A stretch of 35,653 nucleotides of DNA, taken from positions 1 through 35,653 of the forward strand of contig JAVBPA010000119.1 of NCBI GenBank assembly GCA_031549925.1. The letters run 5' to 3'. Made by a program: the position numbers and the translations under genes. Positions 1-8,867 of the stretch are shown here, piece after piece; position 1 is the stretch's first letter, and every line of letters begins with the position of its first letter. The notes under the pieces were generated by a model. That model had not been told where the DNA came from and searched no databases. It saw only the letters and a list, made by a program, of their open reading frames with translations. Source of the stretch: JAVBPA01 sp031549925. GTDB lineage: Bacteria > Bacillota > Clostridia > Oscillospirales > CAG-272.

Positions 1-806
1 CTTCTTATGAAGGCGGTATAAATTTTTTCGATCATGCGGATATATACGGCGGAGGAAAATGCGAAAGTTTATTCGGACAAGCTTTTATTGATACTAAAAT
101 AAAAAGAGAAGAAGTTTTTATACAGTCAAAATGTGCTATTCACGACGGTATATATGATTTTTCATATGAACATATTATAAAATCCGTAGACTGTATATTA
201 TCGCGTTTAAAAACAGAATATTTGGACGCATTCCTCTTACACAGACCTGATACTTTAATGGAACCGGAAGAAGTGGCTCTAGCATTTTCTGAATTAAAAG
301 AAAAAGGAAAAGTTAAATACTTCGGGGTTAGTAACCAAAATCCTTCCCAAATGAATTTACTTACAAAATATACAGGAAAACTATACGCAAATCAACTTCA
401 GTTAAGTCCAACCAATACGACGATGATCGATGCCGGAATTAATGTCAATATGGAAAACGAAGGTTCTATTAACCGTGACGGCGGTGTTTTGGAATATTGC
501 CGTTTGAACGATATAACGATACAGGCATGGTCTCCCTATCAGTTCGGATTTTTCGGAGGTGCTTTTTTAGGTAATCCGCAATTTGAAAAATTAAATGAAA
601 AAATAAACGAAATATCAAAAATATATAATATAACCGATAACGGAGCGGTAGCCGCTTGGATATTGCGTCACCCTGCCGATATGCAGATTATTGCTGGGAC
701 AACTAAAATTAAACGCATAAAAGAAATATGCTGCGCTTCCGATGTCTGTATTTCCCGCAAAGAATGGTATGACATATATAAATCTGCCGGCAATATATTA
801 CCTTAA
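1..806 (+). CDS. Aldo/keto reductase, YdhF-like (5' end outside window)
   Basis: The reading frame is already open at base 3, so the start lies upstream of the window and only the C-terminal 267 or so residues are present. The catalytic tetrad of NAD(P)H-dependent aldo/keto reductases can be read: Asp and Tyr in FFDHADIYGGG (near bases 33-65), Lys in IQSKC (near 120-134) and His in FLLHRPD (near 231-251). The later KYFGVSN, QLQLSP, WSPYQ and AGTTK segments fit the NADPH-binding half of the barrel and resemble the E. coli YdhF group. It would reduce a carbonyl substrate in the cytoplasm; the substrate is unknown. The TTG at 222 is an internal codon, not the start. The gene converges on the glycosidase gene, with a shared hairpin between them. 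Confidence 0.88.
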   Translation, partial: SYEGGINFFDHADIYGGGKCESLFGQAFIDTKIKREEVFIQSKCAIHDGIYDFSYEHIIKSVDCILSRLKTEYLDAFLLHRPDTLMEPEEVALAFSELKEKGKVKYFGVSNQNPSQMNLLTKYTGKLYANQLQLSPTNTTMIDAGINVNMENEGSINRDGGVLEYCRLNDITIQAWSPYQFGFFGGAFLGNPQFEKLNEKINEISKIYNITDNGAVAAWILRHPADMQIIAGTTKIKRIKEICCASDVCISRKEWYDIYKSAGNILP

Positions 807-840
807 ATTTTTTTAGTGAATTACAAAAGAAAATAAAAAG

Positions 841-878
841 AAAAAAAGCAGATCACTTAAAGTTGAACTGCTTTTTTT
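841..878. terminator. Bidirectional intrinsic terminator between convergent genes
   Basis: AAAAAAAGCAG and CTGCTTTTTTT form a stem around an AT-rich loop. The A-run on one side and the T-run on the other give a U-tract in either direction, so it can serve the plus-strand reductase and the minus-strand glycosidase unit. Confidence 0.75.
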
Positions 879-922
879 AAAGTTTTGCGGAGCTTTTTCA
901 AAAGCGACCGTTCTTTCGTACC
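879..922 (-). repeat. Interspersed hairpin repeat, copy 1
   Basis: A 44-bp sequence that matches 6547-6591 at 38 of 45 aligned positions. It lies 7 bases past the stop codon of the minus-strand glycosidase gene. Read on the minus strand, it contains CGG-TC-GCTTT facing AAAGC-T-CCG, a nested hairpin. The second copy holds the equivalent helix with GCG/CGC instead of CGG/CCG, so pairing is kept although bases differ. Confidence 0.75.
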
Positions 923-929
923 CCTCATA

Positions 930-2777
930 CTATATTTTATTAAAATAATAAACCAAAGCTTCTCCTGTTATACCTCCTTCAAAACCTCTGCAGTTATGAC
1001 CGTTCGGAACAACGGACGGCCCGTAAAATTCCGAAACAGTTCCGTATTTTGAAAGCAGATTTGAATTAAGAATTGTTTCCGCCGCTTTATCAGCTATAAT
1101 TTTATTATCGATTTTAGTCATACAATACAAAAACATTCCCATAGTATGACCGCAAAAACCTTGCATAGCCTGAGGACTATTAGGTAAAAATCCGTTCTCT
1201 CTTATAAATTTTATAGTTTGTTCAGCATCGGTTATTTCATAATTATTATTTAATTCCGCACCGATCCAAAGTGGTAACAATAAAAAATTTGTCAGTTGTC
1301 CCGAGTGTTTTTTATATAAACCTTCCGAATTATCAACTGCCCAGTTATGACAGTTTATATCTTCATCTAAAAATACCTTGTCAATTTTTTCATTTATTTT
1401 TTGTAATTCATCGTTTAAATTTAATTTAAAAAGTTCCGAATAATATTTTATAGAACATAATGCGGCGACTGTTGAGGGAAATGACAAATCGTTTTTATTC
1501 CAGCGATAATCCGGTGAAACAAATCCTCCGTATTCTTCGCCGTCGTTGTTGCAGCAATACTGTTCCGTTTCATCTCCGTTGAAATCGATGGTATAATCAT
1601 GATTTACAAGCCAGTCGAGCTGAATCCTTGCCGCCCATTCCATTGATGGTTTTACAGTATTCAATATACCGGAATCTCCGCTGTATTTTATATAATCACG
1701 TATCATAAATATATAATAAGCGGTAACTTCAGAAGCGTCATTATTAAACGAATGACCTATAAAAGTGTCTGATCCCATGGACCACCAATTCGGTATAAAC
1801 GAAGCTTTTTCCCATTTAGAATGTATGTTTAATATTATTTTTTTACTTTCTTCAAAATAACCGCATACATTGAACATCCGAGCGCAGCCATGAGTATCTC
1901 TGACGTATGAATTTGCATATTTACGTATTCCGGCGATAGCTCCTCCGTCACGGTTTTGCTGCATTTTTACCGATAATAACAGAGATTCGACAGCATCATC
2001 ATATTTTATATTATTTGTTTTAGGCATTTTTCCGCAATTTATCCATTCGCTCCAGTACGAAATCGTATTTTTTAGCAATTCATTCGTATTTATTTTAGGA
2101 TCTATTTCATTTTCATTATAATAATTTGTATGGATAATGGAAAAAGATTCAATACTATTATTAGTTAATGATAAATATTTTATGAAATCATATTTATTAT
2201 CAAATGCAACCAATGAAGAGTTTTCGCAAAAAATACGGCAAAAACGTTCTTTCCAGTTAACAGTTTCCCTGTTACCGAAACAATACTGTTCCGTATCTTT
2301 TTTTAAAAATAAATAATCATTTTCAATGTAAGAATAATCTTCATTTTCCGATATTTTAATTTTAAAACATACATCTGTTTTATTGGATGTTTCGTTTTTA
2401 ACAAACAATTTTCTGACTATGTTTTGAGTACTGATATAATTATCTGTTTTGTTTTCCAAATCAAAAGCCGCAAAATCAAACATTGATATTATTAAACCAT
2501 TGTAATTATACTGTCCGAAAAACACACCGGTATTACGAATACGTTTCATATCGAAAACACATTGCGTAAAATCTTCTTCGTTTGATAATTTTACACAAAT
2601 TATTTCAGATGATATAAAATTAGGCGAGGTATAATCGGGACCTATCAAAAAATTTAATTCTCCGTTGCTTTTACCTGATGCTCCTACAACTGAATTTCCG
2701 AAAAAATATGTATCTTCGCATCCGTTATGATAAGGAACGGAATTTTTTTGCGCGTATTCTATTATTTTATTATTCAT
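930..2777 (-). CDS. Predicted (alpha/alpha)6-barrel glycoside hydrolase
   Basis: A 615-residue soluble protein without a signal peptide. The first 230 residues look like a beta-rich N-terminal domain. The rest has the helix-repeat texture of six-hairpin glycosidases (GH15/GH63/GH65-like): NRDGGAIAGI then YVRDTHGCARMF near residues 284-302, PNWWSMGSDTF, an acidic stretch GDETEQY, and FCGHTMGMFLY, FYGP, GFEGGITGEAL at the end. Such proteins cleave alpha-glucosidic or related linkages in the cytoplasm; exact family and substrate cannot be fixed by eye. The frame opens with a TTG at 2801 that lacks a Shine-Dalgarno site; the ATG at 2777 is preceded by a purine-rich AAGAAAAAGAAAG and is preferred. 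It follows the ABC exporter by 37 bases, so it is probably the last gene of that operon and may act on a compound linked to that transporter. Confidence 0.7.
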   Translation of the reverse strand: MNNKIIEYAQKNSVPYHNGCEDTYFFGNSVVGASGKSNGELNFLIGPDYTSPNFISSEIICVKLSNEEDFTQCVFDMKRIRNTGVFFGQYNYNGLIISMFDFAAFDLENKTDNYISTQNIVRKLFVKNETSNKTDVCFKIKISENEDYSYIENDYLFLKKDTEQYCFGNRETVNWKERFCRIFCENSSLVAFDNKYDFIKYLSLTNNSIESFSIIHTNYYNENEIDPKINTNELLKNTISYWSEWINCGKMPKTNNIKYDDAVESLLLSVKMQQNRDGGAIAGIRKYANSYVRDTHGCARMFNVCGYFEESKKIILNIHSKWEKASFIPNWWSMGSDTFIGHSFNNDASEVTAYYIFMIRDYIKYSGDSGILNTVKPSMEWAARIQLDWLVNHDYTIDFNGDETEQYCCNNDGEEYGGFVSPDYRWNKNDLSFPSTVAALCSIKYYSELFKLNLNDELQKINEKIDKVFLDEDINCHNWAVDNSEGLYKKHSGQLTNFLLLPLWIGAELNNNYEITDAEQTIKFIRENGFLPNSPQAMQGFCGHTMGMFLYCMTKIDNKIIADKAAETILNSNLLSKYGTVSEFYGPSVVPNGHNCRGFEGGITGEALVYYFNKI

Positions 2778-2814
2778 ATGCAATACTTTCTTTTTCTTCA
2801 ATTATATAAATATA

Positions 2815-4608
2815 TTAATCAAACTGCGATGTATAAAGTTCCGCGTAAAATCCGCCTTTTTCAAGCAATTGATCGTGTGTACCGCTTTCTATAATTTCAC
2901 CCATATTCAAAACAATTATCAAATCTGCGTTTTGTATAGTTGACAGGCGGTGCGCTATGATAAAGCATGTTTTGTTTTGCATCAGCTTTAACATTGCAGA
3001 TTGGATTCTTCTTTCGGTTTGTGTATCAACATTTGAAGTAGCTTCGTCAAGGATTAATATTTCAGAATCTACCAGCATCGATCTGGCTATGGTTAACAAT
3101 TGCTTTTGTCCCTTTGATATGTTAACTGCGTTGTCTGTTAAAATTGTATTATAACCATCGGGAAGCGACATTATAAAATTATGTATTTTAGCCGCTGCGG
3201 CAGCTTCTTCCACATCTTTTTGTGTAATATTTTCTTTGCCGTATGCAATGTTTTCATATATAGTTCCGTGAAACATCCAAGTATCCTGTAATACCATTGT
3301 AAATGCTTTACGCAGGCTTTTTCTCGTGACAGAAGTTATATCGTGGCCGTCAATTTTTATGACTCCGGATACAGGATCATAGAATCTCATAAGTAAATTT
3401 ATTATAGTGGTTTTACCTGCTCCTGTAGGACCTACGATAGCGATTTTTTTACCGCGTTCGGCAAATAAATTAAAATTATGTAAAATATTTTTTTCAGGAA
3501 TATAACCGAATGTAACATTTTTTATTTCAACATCTCCTGATATATTACCCATTACAAAAGCATTTTCCGAATCAGGAGTTTCGGGTTCCAAATCAAGCAG
3601 CCGAAAAACGCGTTCAGCGGCTGCGAGAGCTGATTGAAGTTCCGCTAATATATTTGCAAATTCATTAATAGGACCTGAAAATTTTCTTGAATACATAATA
3701 AACGAAGAAACTCCGCCCAGCTTCATCGATCCTGCCATGTATAAACCCGCTCCGAATATGCTAATCAAAGCAAGCGATATATTATTTATAAAACTTACAG
3801 CGGGACCTGTTACCGATGAATAATAATCAGCTCTGAAATTTGCGTCGGCTGCAAAAGAATTTTTTTCTTCGAACTTTTCAAGTATCACATCTTCACGGTT
3901 ATAAGCTTTAATAGTTTTGTGTCCCGCTGTCATTTCTTCTATAAATCCGTTTAATTCACCGAGCTCTTCGCTTCTTTTACGGTAAAGCGGACTTACTTTT
4001 TTTGAACGGTGCTGTGTAAATATTATTGATATAGGAATTGTTACAATAAAAATTAATATTAATTTCGGTGATATTGTAAGCATCATTACAAACGAACCTA
4101 CAACCGTTATAACACTCGTAAAAATCTGAACGATATCGTTTGAAAGGGAAGCGTTTATCGTATCGATATCATATGAAATTATACTTATTATTTCTCCGGT
4201 TTGCGTAGTATCAAAAAAATTTACGGGAAGAGATGATAATTTAGAGAACAAATCACTCCTCATTTTTTTTACTACTTTACGGCTTATATGTATCATCAAT
4301 ATAGAAAGCAAATATGAAAGGATAGAAGAAACAATATATAAAACAATCATCAAAGAAGTGAAAATAAAAACTGTATTAAAATCAACTCTAGAAACTCCCG
4401 GTTCGATTGCGTCAATAGCATATCCGGATAATTTAGGACCAACGAGAGATATTAAATTACTGACTAAAGATAAAAAAATTGCGGCTGCAAAAAGCCATTT
4501 GTACAAAGCCAGGTATTTCCACAATTTTTTTAATATGATTGATGATTTAACAGTGGGAACGGCATATGAATCTTTTTTTCTTAGTTTTTGCATTTGTTTT
4601 TGGTTCAA
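2815..4608 (-). CDS. ABC exporter half-transporter, catalytically competent subunit
   Basis: A 597-residue fused permease-ATPase of the multidrug/lipid exporter type. About six membrane segments occupy residues 35-330 and the nucleotide-binding domain follows: Walker A GPTGAGKT (393-400), Q-loop VLQDT (439-443), signature ISKGQ (497-501), Walker B LILDE (518-522) with the catalytic Glu, and switch His in IAHRLSTI (553). The signature is non-canonical (ISKGQ for LSGGQ), which is expected for the partner that lines the degenerate site of a heterodimer. The start is TTG at 4608, well supported by GGGGGAGG seven bases before it; the TTGA overlaps the stop of the upstream subunit gene by 4 nt, implying translational coupling. 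It acts in the cytoplasmic membrane; substrate unknown. Confidence 0.92.
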   Translation of the reverse strand: MNQKQMQKLRKKDSYAVPTVKSSIILKKLWKYLALYKWLFAAAIFLSLVSNLISLVGPKLSGYAIDAIEPGVSRVDFNTVFIFTSLMIVLYIVSSILSYLLSILMIHISRKVVKKMRSDLFSKLSSLPVNFFDTTQTGEIISIISYDIDTINASLSNDIVQIFTSVITVVGSFVMMLTISPKLILIFIVTIPISIIFTQHRSKKVSPLYRKRSEELGELNGFIEEMTAGHKTIKAYNREDVILEKFEEKNSFAADANFRADYYSSVTGPAVSFINNISLALISIFGAGLYMAGSMKLGGVSSFIMYSRKFSGPINEFANILAELQSALAAAERVFRLLDLEPETPDSENAFVMGNISGDVEIKNVTFGYIPEKNILHNFNLFAERGKKIAIVGPTGAGKTTIINLLMRFYDPVSGVIKIDGHDITSVTRKSLRKAFTMVLQDTWMFHGTIYENIAYGKENITQKDVEEAAAAAKIHNFIMSLPDGYNTILTDNAVNISKGQKQLLTIARSMLVDSEILILDEATSNVDTQTERRIQSAMLKLMQNKTCFIIAHRLSTIQNADLIIVLNMGEIIESGTHDQLLEKGGFYAELYTSQFD

Positions 4609-6314
4609 CTGAATACCTCCCCCATTTGCATTTCGAAAGTTTCGCTGTATAATTTACATTCTTCAAGCAGTTGTTTATGAGTACCGTAACCGATAATTTT
4701 ACCTTCTTCCAGCATTATAATTTTATCGGCGCTCATAATCGAACTGACTCTCTGTGCTATGACAACAGTTGTGATATCTCCGTAATTCTTTTTAAGCGAA
4801 TTTCTGAGTTTTGCGTCGGTTTTATAATCAAGCGCGCTCGAACAGTCGTCGAGGAGTAAAATATCGGGTTTTGCCGCAAGCGCTCTTGCAATCAAAAGTC
4901 TCTGCTTTTGTCCTCCGCTTAAATTAGTTCCCTTAACTGTAAGTTCGTGCATCAAACCATTTTCTTTTTCATATACAAAATCGGCTTGTGCCGTTGCGAC
5001 TGCTTCTTTTAAATCTTCCTCTTTTATACAGCGTCCGAATTTAATATTTTCATTTATCGAATCTGCATATAAAAAATCATTTTGGAATACAAGTCCGAAC
5101 ATTGTATGCAATAATTCTTTCGGTATACTTTTTACATTAATACCGTCGATTCTTATTTCTCCTTGATCTGTATCGTAAAAACGAAGCAATAAACTAATCA
5201 AGGTAGTCTTACCGCTTCCTGTTCCTCCGATTATTCCGAGAGTTTCACCGTGTTTTAATGAAAAATTAATATCCTGAACATCGTCATTTATTCCGTTATA
5301 TGAAAATGATACATTTTTAAACTCTATATGATTATCACTTTTTTCATTTTCCGTTACTTTTATTTCAAGATCATTTTCCGAACATAATACCTCTGAAATT
5401 CTCGCGGCTGAAGCTGCTCCTCTGGAATAAAGAACGAATAACCTTGAAACCATTAAAAGTGCGTTTAGTATTATAATAAAATAATTCATAAAAGCTATTA
5501 TAGTTCCCGGAAGCGTATAAGCTTCGTTTACTCTGTAAGCTCCTACTATAATAACAACCGTCAAACCTATGTTAAGAAGCAAATTCATCGATGGATTTGT
5601 AACAGCCATTAAAGAACCGGCTTTTTGCTCGTTTTTTATAACCTCGTTATTTATTTCTTCAAAACGATCAATTTCATATTCTGTTTTGGATAAAGCTCTT
5701 ATAACACGGACTCCGGTCATGTTTTCCTGAACTTTTCTTACAAGGGAATCAAGCGCTTCCTGAGTTTTCGTATACATCGGTATACCATTTTTAGTTACAA
5801 TCCAGATAATAAAACCAAGCAGGGGAAGAACACATATTAAAACAAGAGTTAATACAGGTTCCAATAAAAAACATAATAAAATCCCTCCGATAAGCAATAT
5901 CGGTGCGCGTATTCCGAGCCTTTGCATACGGTCTATCATTTGATGTGTGTTGTACGTATCGCTTGTAAGCCTTGATATCAATGAAGGGATAGTAAACTCA
6001 TCGGCTTTTTTACATGAAAGATATTCTGTTTTCCGAAATAAATCGTAACGCAATTTTTGTGTTATTTTTTTTGATATTTTTGTTGAAAGTTGATTTGCGT
6101 AAACATTTCCGGCAAGAGAAATTCCCGAACATACTACCATCAAAGCTCCCCAAAAATATACGGGATTCATATTTTTTTGAGGCACGATATTGTTTAGGAT
6201 ATGCGATAACATAATCGGTAAAAGAAGTTCGATTATAGTAGCGGCAAATTTCACAAAAAACTGCCAAATCATAACGAACAACTGCGGTTTTATGTATTCA
6301 AGTAATTTTTTCAA
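4605..6314 (-). CDS. ABC exporter half-transporter, degenerate-site subunit
   Basis: A 569-residue fused permease-ATPase, first gene of the exporter operon. Membrane segments lie within residues 10-300. The ATPase domain has Walker A GGTGSGKT (363-370), canonical signature LSGGQ (465-469), but Walker B ends LLLDD (486-490), with Asp where the catalytic Glu belongs, and the switch His is replaced by Gln (VIAQRVSSI, Q521). These changes mark the inactive site of heterodimeric exporters such as BmrCD or TM287/288. Its normal signature completes the active site of the partner at 2815-4608. The start is TTG at 6314: an in-frame TAG directly precedes it and AGGAGG lies 12 bases upstream (6327-6332). 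A promoter fits at 6414-6441. Confidence 0.92.
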   Translation of the reverse strand: MKKLLEYIKPQLFVMIWQFFVKFAATIIELLLPIMLSHILNNIVPQKNMNPVYFWGALMVVCSGISLAGNVYANQLSTKISKKITQKLRYDLFRKTEYLSCKKADEFTIPSLISRLTSDTYNTHQMIDRMQRLGIRAPILLIGGILLCFLLEPVLTLVLICVLPLLGFIIWIVTKNGIPMYTKTQEALDSLVRKVQENMTGVRVIRALSKTEYEIDRFEEINNEVIKNEQKAGSLMAVTNPSMNLLLNIGLTVVIIVGAYRVNEAYTLPGTIIAFMNYFIIILNALLMVSRLFVLYSRGAASAARISEVLCSENDLEIKVTENEKSDNHIEFKNVSFSYNGINDDVQDINFSLKHGETLGIIGGTGSGKTTLISLLLRFYDTDQGEIRIDGINVKSIPKELLHTMFGLVFQNDFLYADSINENIKFGRCIKEEDLKEAVATAQADFVYEKENGLMHELTVKGTNLSGGQKQRLLIARALAAKPDILLLDDCSSALDYKTDAKLRNSLKKNYGDITTVVIAQRVSSIMSADKIIMLEEGKIIGYGTHKQLLEECKLYSETFEMQMGEVFS

Positions 6315-6413
6315 CTATTTTAATTTCCTCCTTTTGTATACAGCAAAACAACAAAACATGATTTTTTTATAATATTAAGTTGTTTCCTATACAGTCTATA
6401 AACAATAACATAA

Positions 6414-6441
6414 ATTATATCACTTTATTTAATTAAATCAA
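6414..6441 (-). promoter_or_regulatory. Sigma-A-type promoter of the ABC exporter operon
   Basis: On the minus strand, TTGATT (6441-6436), a 16-base spacer and TGA-TATAAT (extended -10, 6419-6414). Transcription would start near 6407, giving a leader of about 90 nt before the TTG start. Confidence 0.65.
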
Positions 6442-6473
6442 GTATAATGAATATTTTAGTAAAAAAAGAAGAA

Positions 6474-6512
6474 CCCATACAATTTATATTTCTAAAATTG
6501 TATGGGAATTTT
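6474..6512. terminator. Intrinsic terminator, 12-bp perfect stem
   Basis: CCCATACAATTT (6474-6485) pairs perfectly with AAATTGTATGGG (6495-6506). On the minus strand the stem is followed by TTCTTCTTTTTTT, so it ends transcription from the alpha-galactosidase gene before the exporter promoter. On the plus strand AATTTTTAT follows, so it may also work the other way. Confidence 0.85.
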
Positions 6513-6546
6513 TATATATTCAGAATATCAAAACACAAATAATATA

Positions 6547-6591
6547 AAAGTTTTGCGAAGCTTTTTTCAAAAGCGACCGCGTCTCCGTACC
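6547..6591 (-). repeat. Interspersed hairpin repeat, copy 2
   Basis: Second copy of the repeat at 879-922, in the same orientation and again just behind the stop of a minus-strand glycosidase gene (9 bases). On the minus strand GCG-GTC-GCTTTT pairs with AAAAGC-TT-CGC, followed by AAAACTTTT. It sits between the stop codon and the strong terminator at 6474-6512. Confidence 0.75.
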
Positions 6592-6600
6592 TCGTAATCC

Positions 6601-8466
6601 TTATATTTTTTTATATTCTATCAAAAACGATGTAAACGGTTCTCCTGATTTCAATTTTAAACCGCAGTTTAATTCTTTTCCGCTGTACTCCATTGTTTCA
6701 CAATCATAATTTTCATCATAAACAAATACATGATAATTTGAATTTAAATCAATTTCATTTAAGAGAAGATTATATTCCGAGGTATCGCAGTATCTTCTGC
6801 GGAACACGACAGCCATTCCGCAGTTGTTGTCATGAAGCTGATAAGCAAACCAAATTGTTTCATCACATGTCGGTTCCGTAATTTTATAAAAATCACCGAG
6901 CCAGTATTTTCTTATCCTAACTAATTCGTCTGTCGCCAAAATTGCTTTCGCAGCGTCATAATCGTCCCGCATAAAGTCGAAACCGCAGGCTATACCCATT
7001 GTCATACCTGAACGGAATTCATAAGCTTTTTCAAACCATGAACTAGTCAGATGATAGGGAAGATAACGTGATAGATTAACTGTTTGATTCTGGTGCCAGG
7101 TTCCTACAGGTCTTTCAATCGTATTCGGTCCGCATCCGGTATCGCTTCTCCAGCACGGAACGGCTCGTTTTACAGTTTCGAGATCAATACGTCTTCCTCC
7201 CGAAGAGCAATTATCTATCATAATTTCAGGAAAAGCGGCTATGATATCATCCCACATTTTATAAAGGCCTTCGATGAACCTCATTTCTGTGATTCCTTTT
7301 CTGTTTTCCGTATCATTTGATTGCCAGAACAGAAGAGGATCTATATTAAAATCTTCACGGTATATAGTTACTTTATTATCAGATATAAATTTAATTAATG
7401 TATCAGTCAGCCATTTAAGTGCCTGCGGATTACCTAAATTATATAAACGGTTATCATAAGCTAAACCGTTTGGTATATTAAGCAGCCATCCGCTGCTTCC
7501 GGTTTCCGAATCTCCTATATTCGCAAAAATATCGCTTCCCGTATTAATGCGTTCGGGTTCAAACCAAACCATAAACTTCATCCCGAATTTTGCCGCGTAA
7601 TCGGATATACCACTAAGACCGTTTGCAAAACCGGGAGCAAATTCGTAATTTCCGACTCCGCAGGGAAAACCCTCCCTGAACCAAACCGCATCGATCCAAA
7701 AAGTATTAATATTGCCATTGCAATTTTTCGCATTGTCGATTATTTGCAATTGACCTGCTTCTGTTCTGTATTTCGGATCAGTGTTATAATATCGGTCGAA
7801 ATCCTGTACTGACAGCGGAACATTAAAATCTTGCCCTAAATAAGTTGCGGGACTGTAATATTTTCTCAATACTTTTTTAAATTTATGGCGTACCGAATCG
7901 ACATTTCCTTCGTTTGTATAAATTAAAACTCTTACAGAACGTGCGGTTTCGTTAGGTAAAAGATAATATTCGCAATCTCGTTGACCGGCTTTTATATTTA
8001 CACTGTCTCCGTCTCTTGATATTTCACAAAACCATTGCCCCGACCAGCCCAAAGCTAAAACATATGTCTTATCATCTATGCTAAAATCGAAAAACGGAAA
8101 AGCTGTTTCCTGACTTGGCCTTCCGCGCTGAGGTTCAATTACAAATGTTTCCCCTGCCGATATTTCTTTTTCCTGAGGCATAAAAGATCTTTGGTCGCAA
8201 TAATCACCTTCAAGACCGCGGTATATGAATTTACCGTTTTTACCGATAGGATATTTAATATCAAGACCTAAAAATTCGGTTATAATACCGCTGTTTTCAT
8301 TTCCTTCGTTTTTTATCGTGGTAAGCCATTCTGAAACGCCTTTTTCGTGTGAAACGAAATCGAAGTTAATATTTAAATTTTCATATGTTTTATTATCAAA
8401 GCGTGACAAATCAATCTTTTTTCCGTTCAGTTTAAAGCTTGATATAACTTGGCTGTTAAATTCCAT
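6601..8466 (-). CDS. Alpha-galactosidase, glycoside hydrolase family 36
   Basis: A 621-residue cytoplasmic retaining alpha-galactosidase of the GH36 (clan GH-D) type, which removes terminal alpha-galactosyl units from oligosaccharides such as melibiose or raffinose. An N-terminal beta-sandwich (about 1-210) precedes the TIM barrel: WIDAVWFREG (257-266), WFEPERI (301-307), YREDFN (369-374) with the probable nucleophile D372, DNCSSGGRRIDLE (418-430) and WRSDTG (439-444) with the probable acid/base D442. A small C-terminal beta domain ends the protein. The frame stays open upstream to a TTG at 8574 with no ribosome site; the ATG at 8466 has AGGAG nine bases before it and begins the family-like sequence, so it is chosen. 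It is transcribed alone, divergent from an XRE regulator gene, which may control it. Confidence 0.9.
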   Translation of the reverse strand: MEFNSQVISSFKLNGKKIDLSRFDNKTYENLNINFDFVSHEKGVSEWLTTIKNEGNENSGIITEFLGLDIKYPIGKNGKFIYRGLEGDYCDQRSFMPQEKEISAGETFVIEPQRGRPSQETAFPFFDFSIDDKTYVLALGWSGQWFCEISRDGDSVNIKAGQRDCEYYLLPNETARSVRVLIYTNEGNVDSVRHKFKKVLRKYYSPATYLGQDFNVPLSVQDFDRYYNTDPKYRTEAGQLQIIDNAKNCNGNINTFWIDAVWFREGFPCGVGNYEFAPGFANGLSGISDYAAKFGMKFMVWFEPERINTGSDIFANIGDSETGSSGWLLNIPNGLAYDNRLYNLGNPQALKWLTDTLIKFISDNKVTIYREDFNIDPLLFWQSNDTENRKGITEMRFIEGLYKMWDDIIAAFPEIMIDNCSSGGRRIDLETVKRAVPCWRSDTGCGPNTIERPVGTWHQNQTVNLSRYLPYHLTSSWFEKAYEFRSGMTMGIACGFDFMRDDYDAAKAILATDELVRIRKYWLGDFYKITEPTCDETIWFAYQLHDNNCGMAVVFRRRYCDTSEYNLLLNEIDLNSNYHVFVYDENYDCETMEYSGKELNCGLKLKSGEPFTSFLIEYKKI

Positions 8467-8667
8467 TAAAAAGCTCTCCTGATTTAAATATATTTTTGTA
8501 AATAATAATTTATTAAAAACTTTATGTAAAGCTTCAATCTGATTGTTATATAAATAAAAGTTTAAAATAAACAAATTTGACTATCTAAACTATCGGATAA
8601 TTTGCTTTATATTAAAATAATTTTAGTTTTATATTGTATTTCATATTTATTGATTTATGACATATTT

Positions 8668-8695
8668 ATTATAAAATAATTATTATAAATGTCAA
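8668..8695 (-). promoter_or_regulatory. Sigma-A promoter of the alpha-galactosidase gene
   Basis: Minus strand TTGACA (8695-8690), 16-base spacer, TATAAT (8673-8668). Both hexamers are perfect consensus. The predicted leader of about 195 nt is long for a simple gene. Confidence 0.7.
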
Positions 8696-8707
8696 TAACT
8701 ATAGTTA
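8696..8707. promoter_or_regulatory. 12-bp palindrome, operator candidate
   Basis: TAACTATAGTTA is a perfect palindrome that abuts the -35 hexamer of the minus-strand alpha-galactosidase promoter and lies about 50 bases upstream of the plus-strand -35. The position suits a repressor or activator; the divergent XRE protein is the obvious candidate. That link is inference only. Confidence 0.45.
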
Positions 8708-8755
8708 AAAAATATATTTTATTATATATTTTTTGTAACATATTTATAAATTATA

Positions 8756-8784
8756 TTGACAATTGATGAAATGTATGATACAAT
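8756..8784 (+). promoter_or_regulatory. Sigma-A promoter, extended -10, for the XRE operon
   Basis: TTGACA (8756-8761), 17-base spacer, TGA-TACAAT (-10 at 8779-8784). The start codon lies 84 bases downstream. Confidence 0.75.
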
Positions 8785-8867
8785 GAGTGAAAGAGTATTG
8801 CACCAGATAAAAAAATTCGATTATTTGACTGATGATATAAAAATAAAAAAGAAAGGTTTAATTCATC

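Larger units (their letters stand above)
8467..8867. other. Divergent intergenic regulatory region
   Basis: A 401-base AT-rich stretch without a gene. It holds back-to-back promoters for the alpha-galactosidase (minus) and the XRE operon (plus), a 12-bp palindrome between them, and a leader of about 195 nt for the alpha-galactosidase. On the minus strand that leader contains a direct repeat GATAGT (two copies 9 bases apart, near 8580-8595). Confidence 0.7.

Noticed and set aside
2778..2801. TTG at 2801 as start of the glycosidase
   Set aside because: No ribosome site precedes it; the purine-rich stretch within these bases better serves the ATG at 2777.
6010..6372. Several 60-85 residue frames on both strands over the start of the ABC operon
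   Set aside because: All overlap the supported exporter gene or its leader, with lysine/phenylalanine-rich random composition and no ribosome sites.
8467..8574. N-terminal extension of the alpha-galactosidase to the TTG at 8574
   Set aside because: The 36 extra codons are AT-rich without family similarity and no ribosome site precedes them, whereas the ATG at 8466 has AGGAG nine bases upstream.
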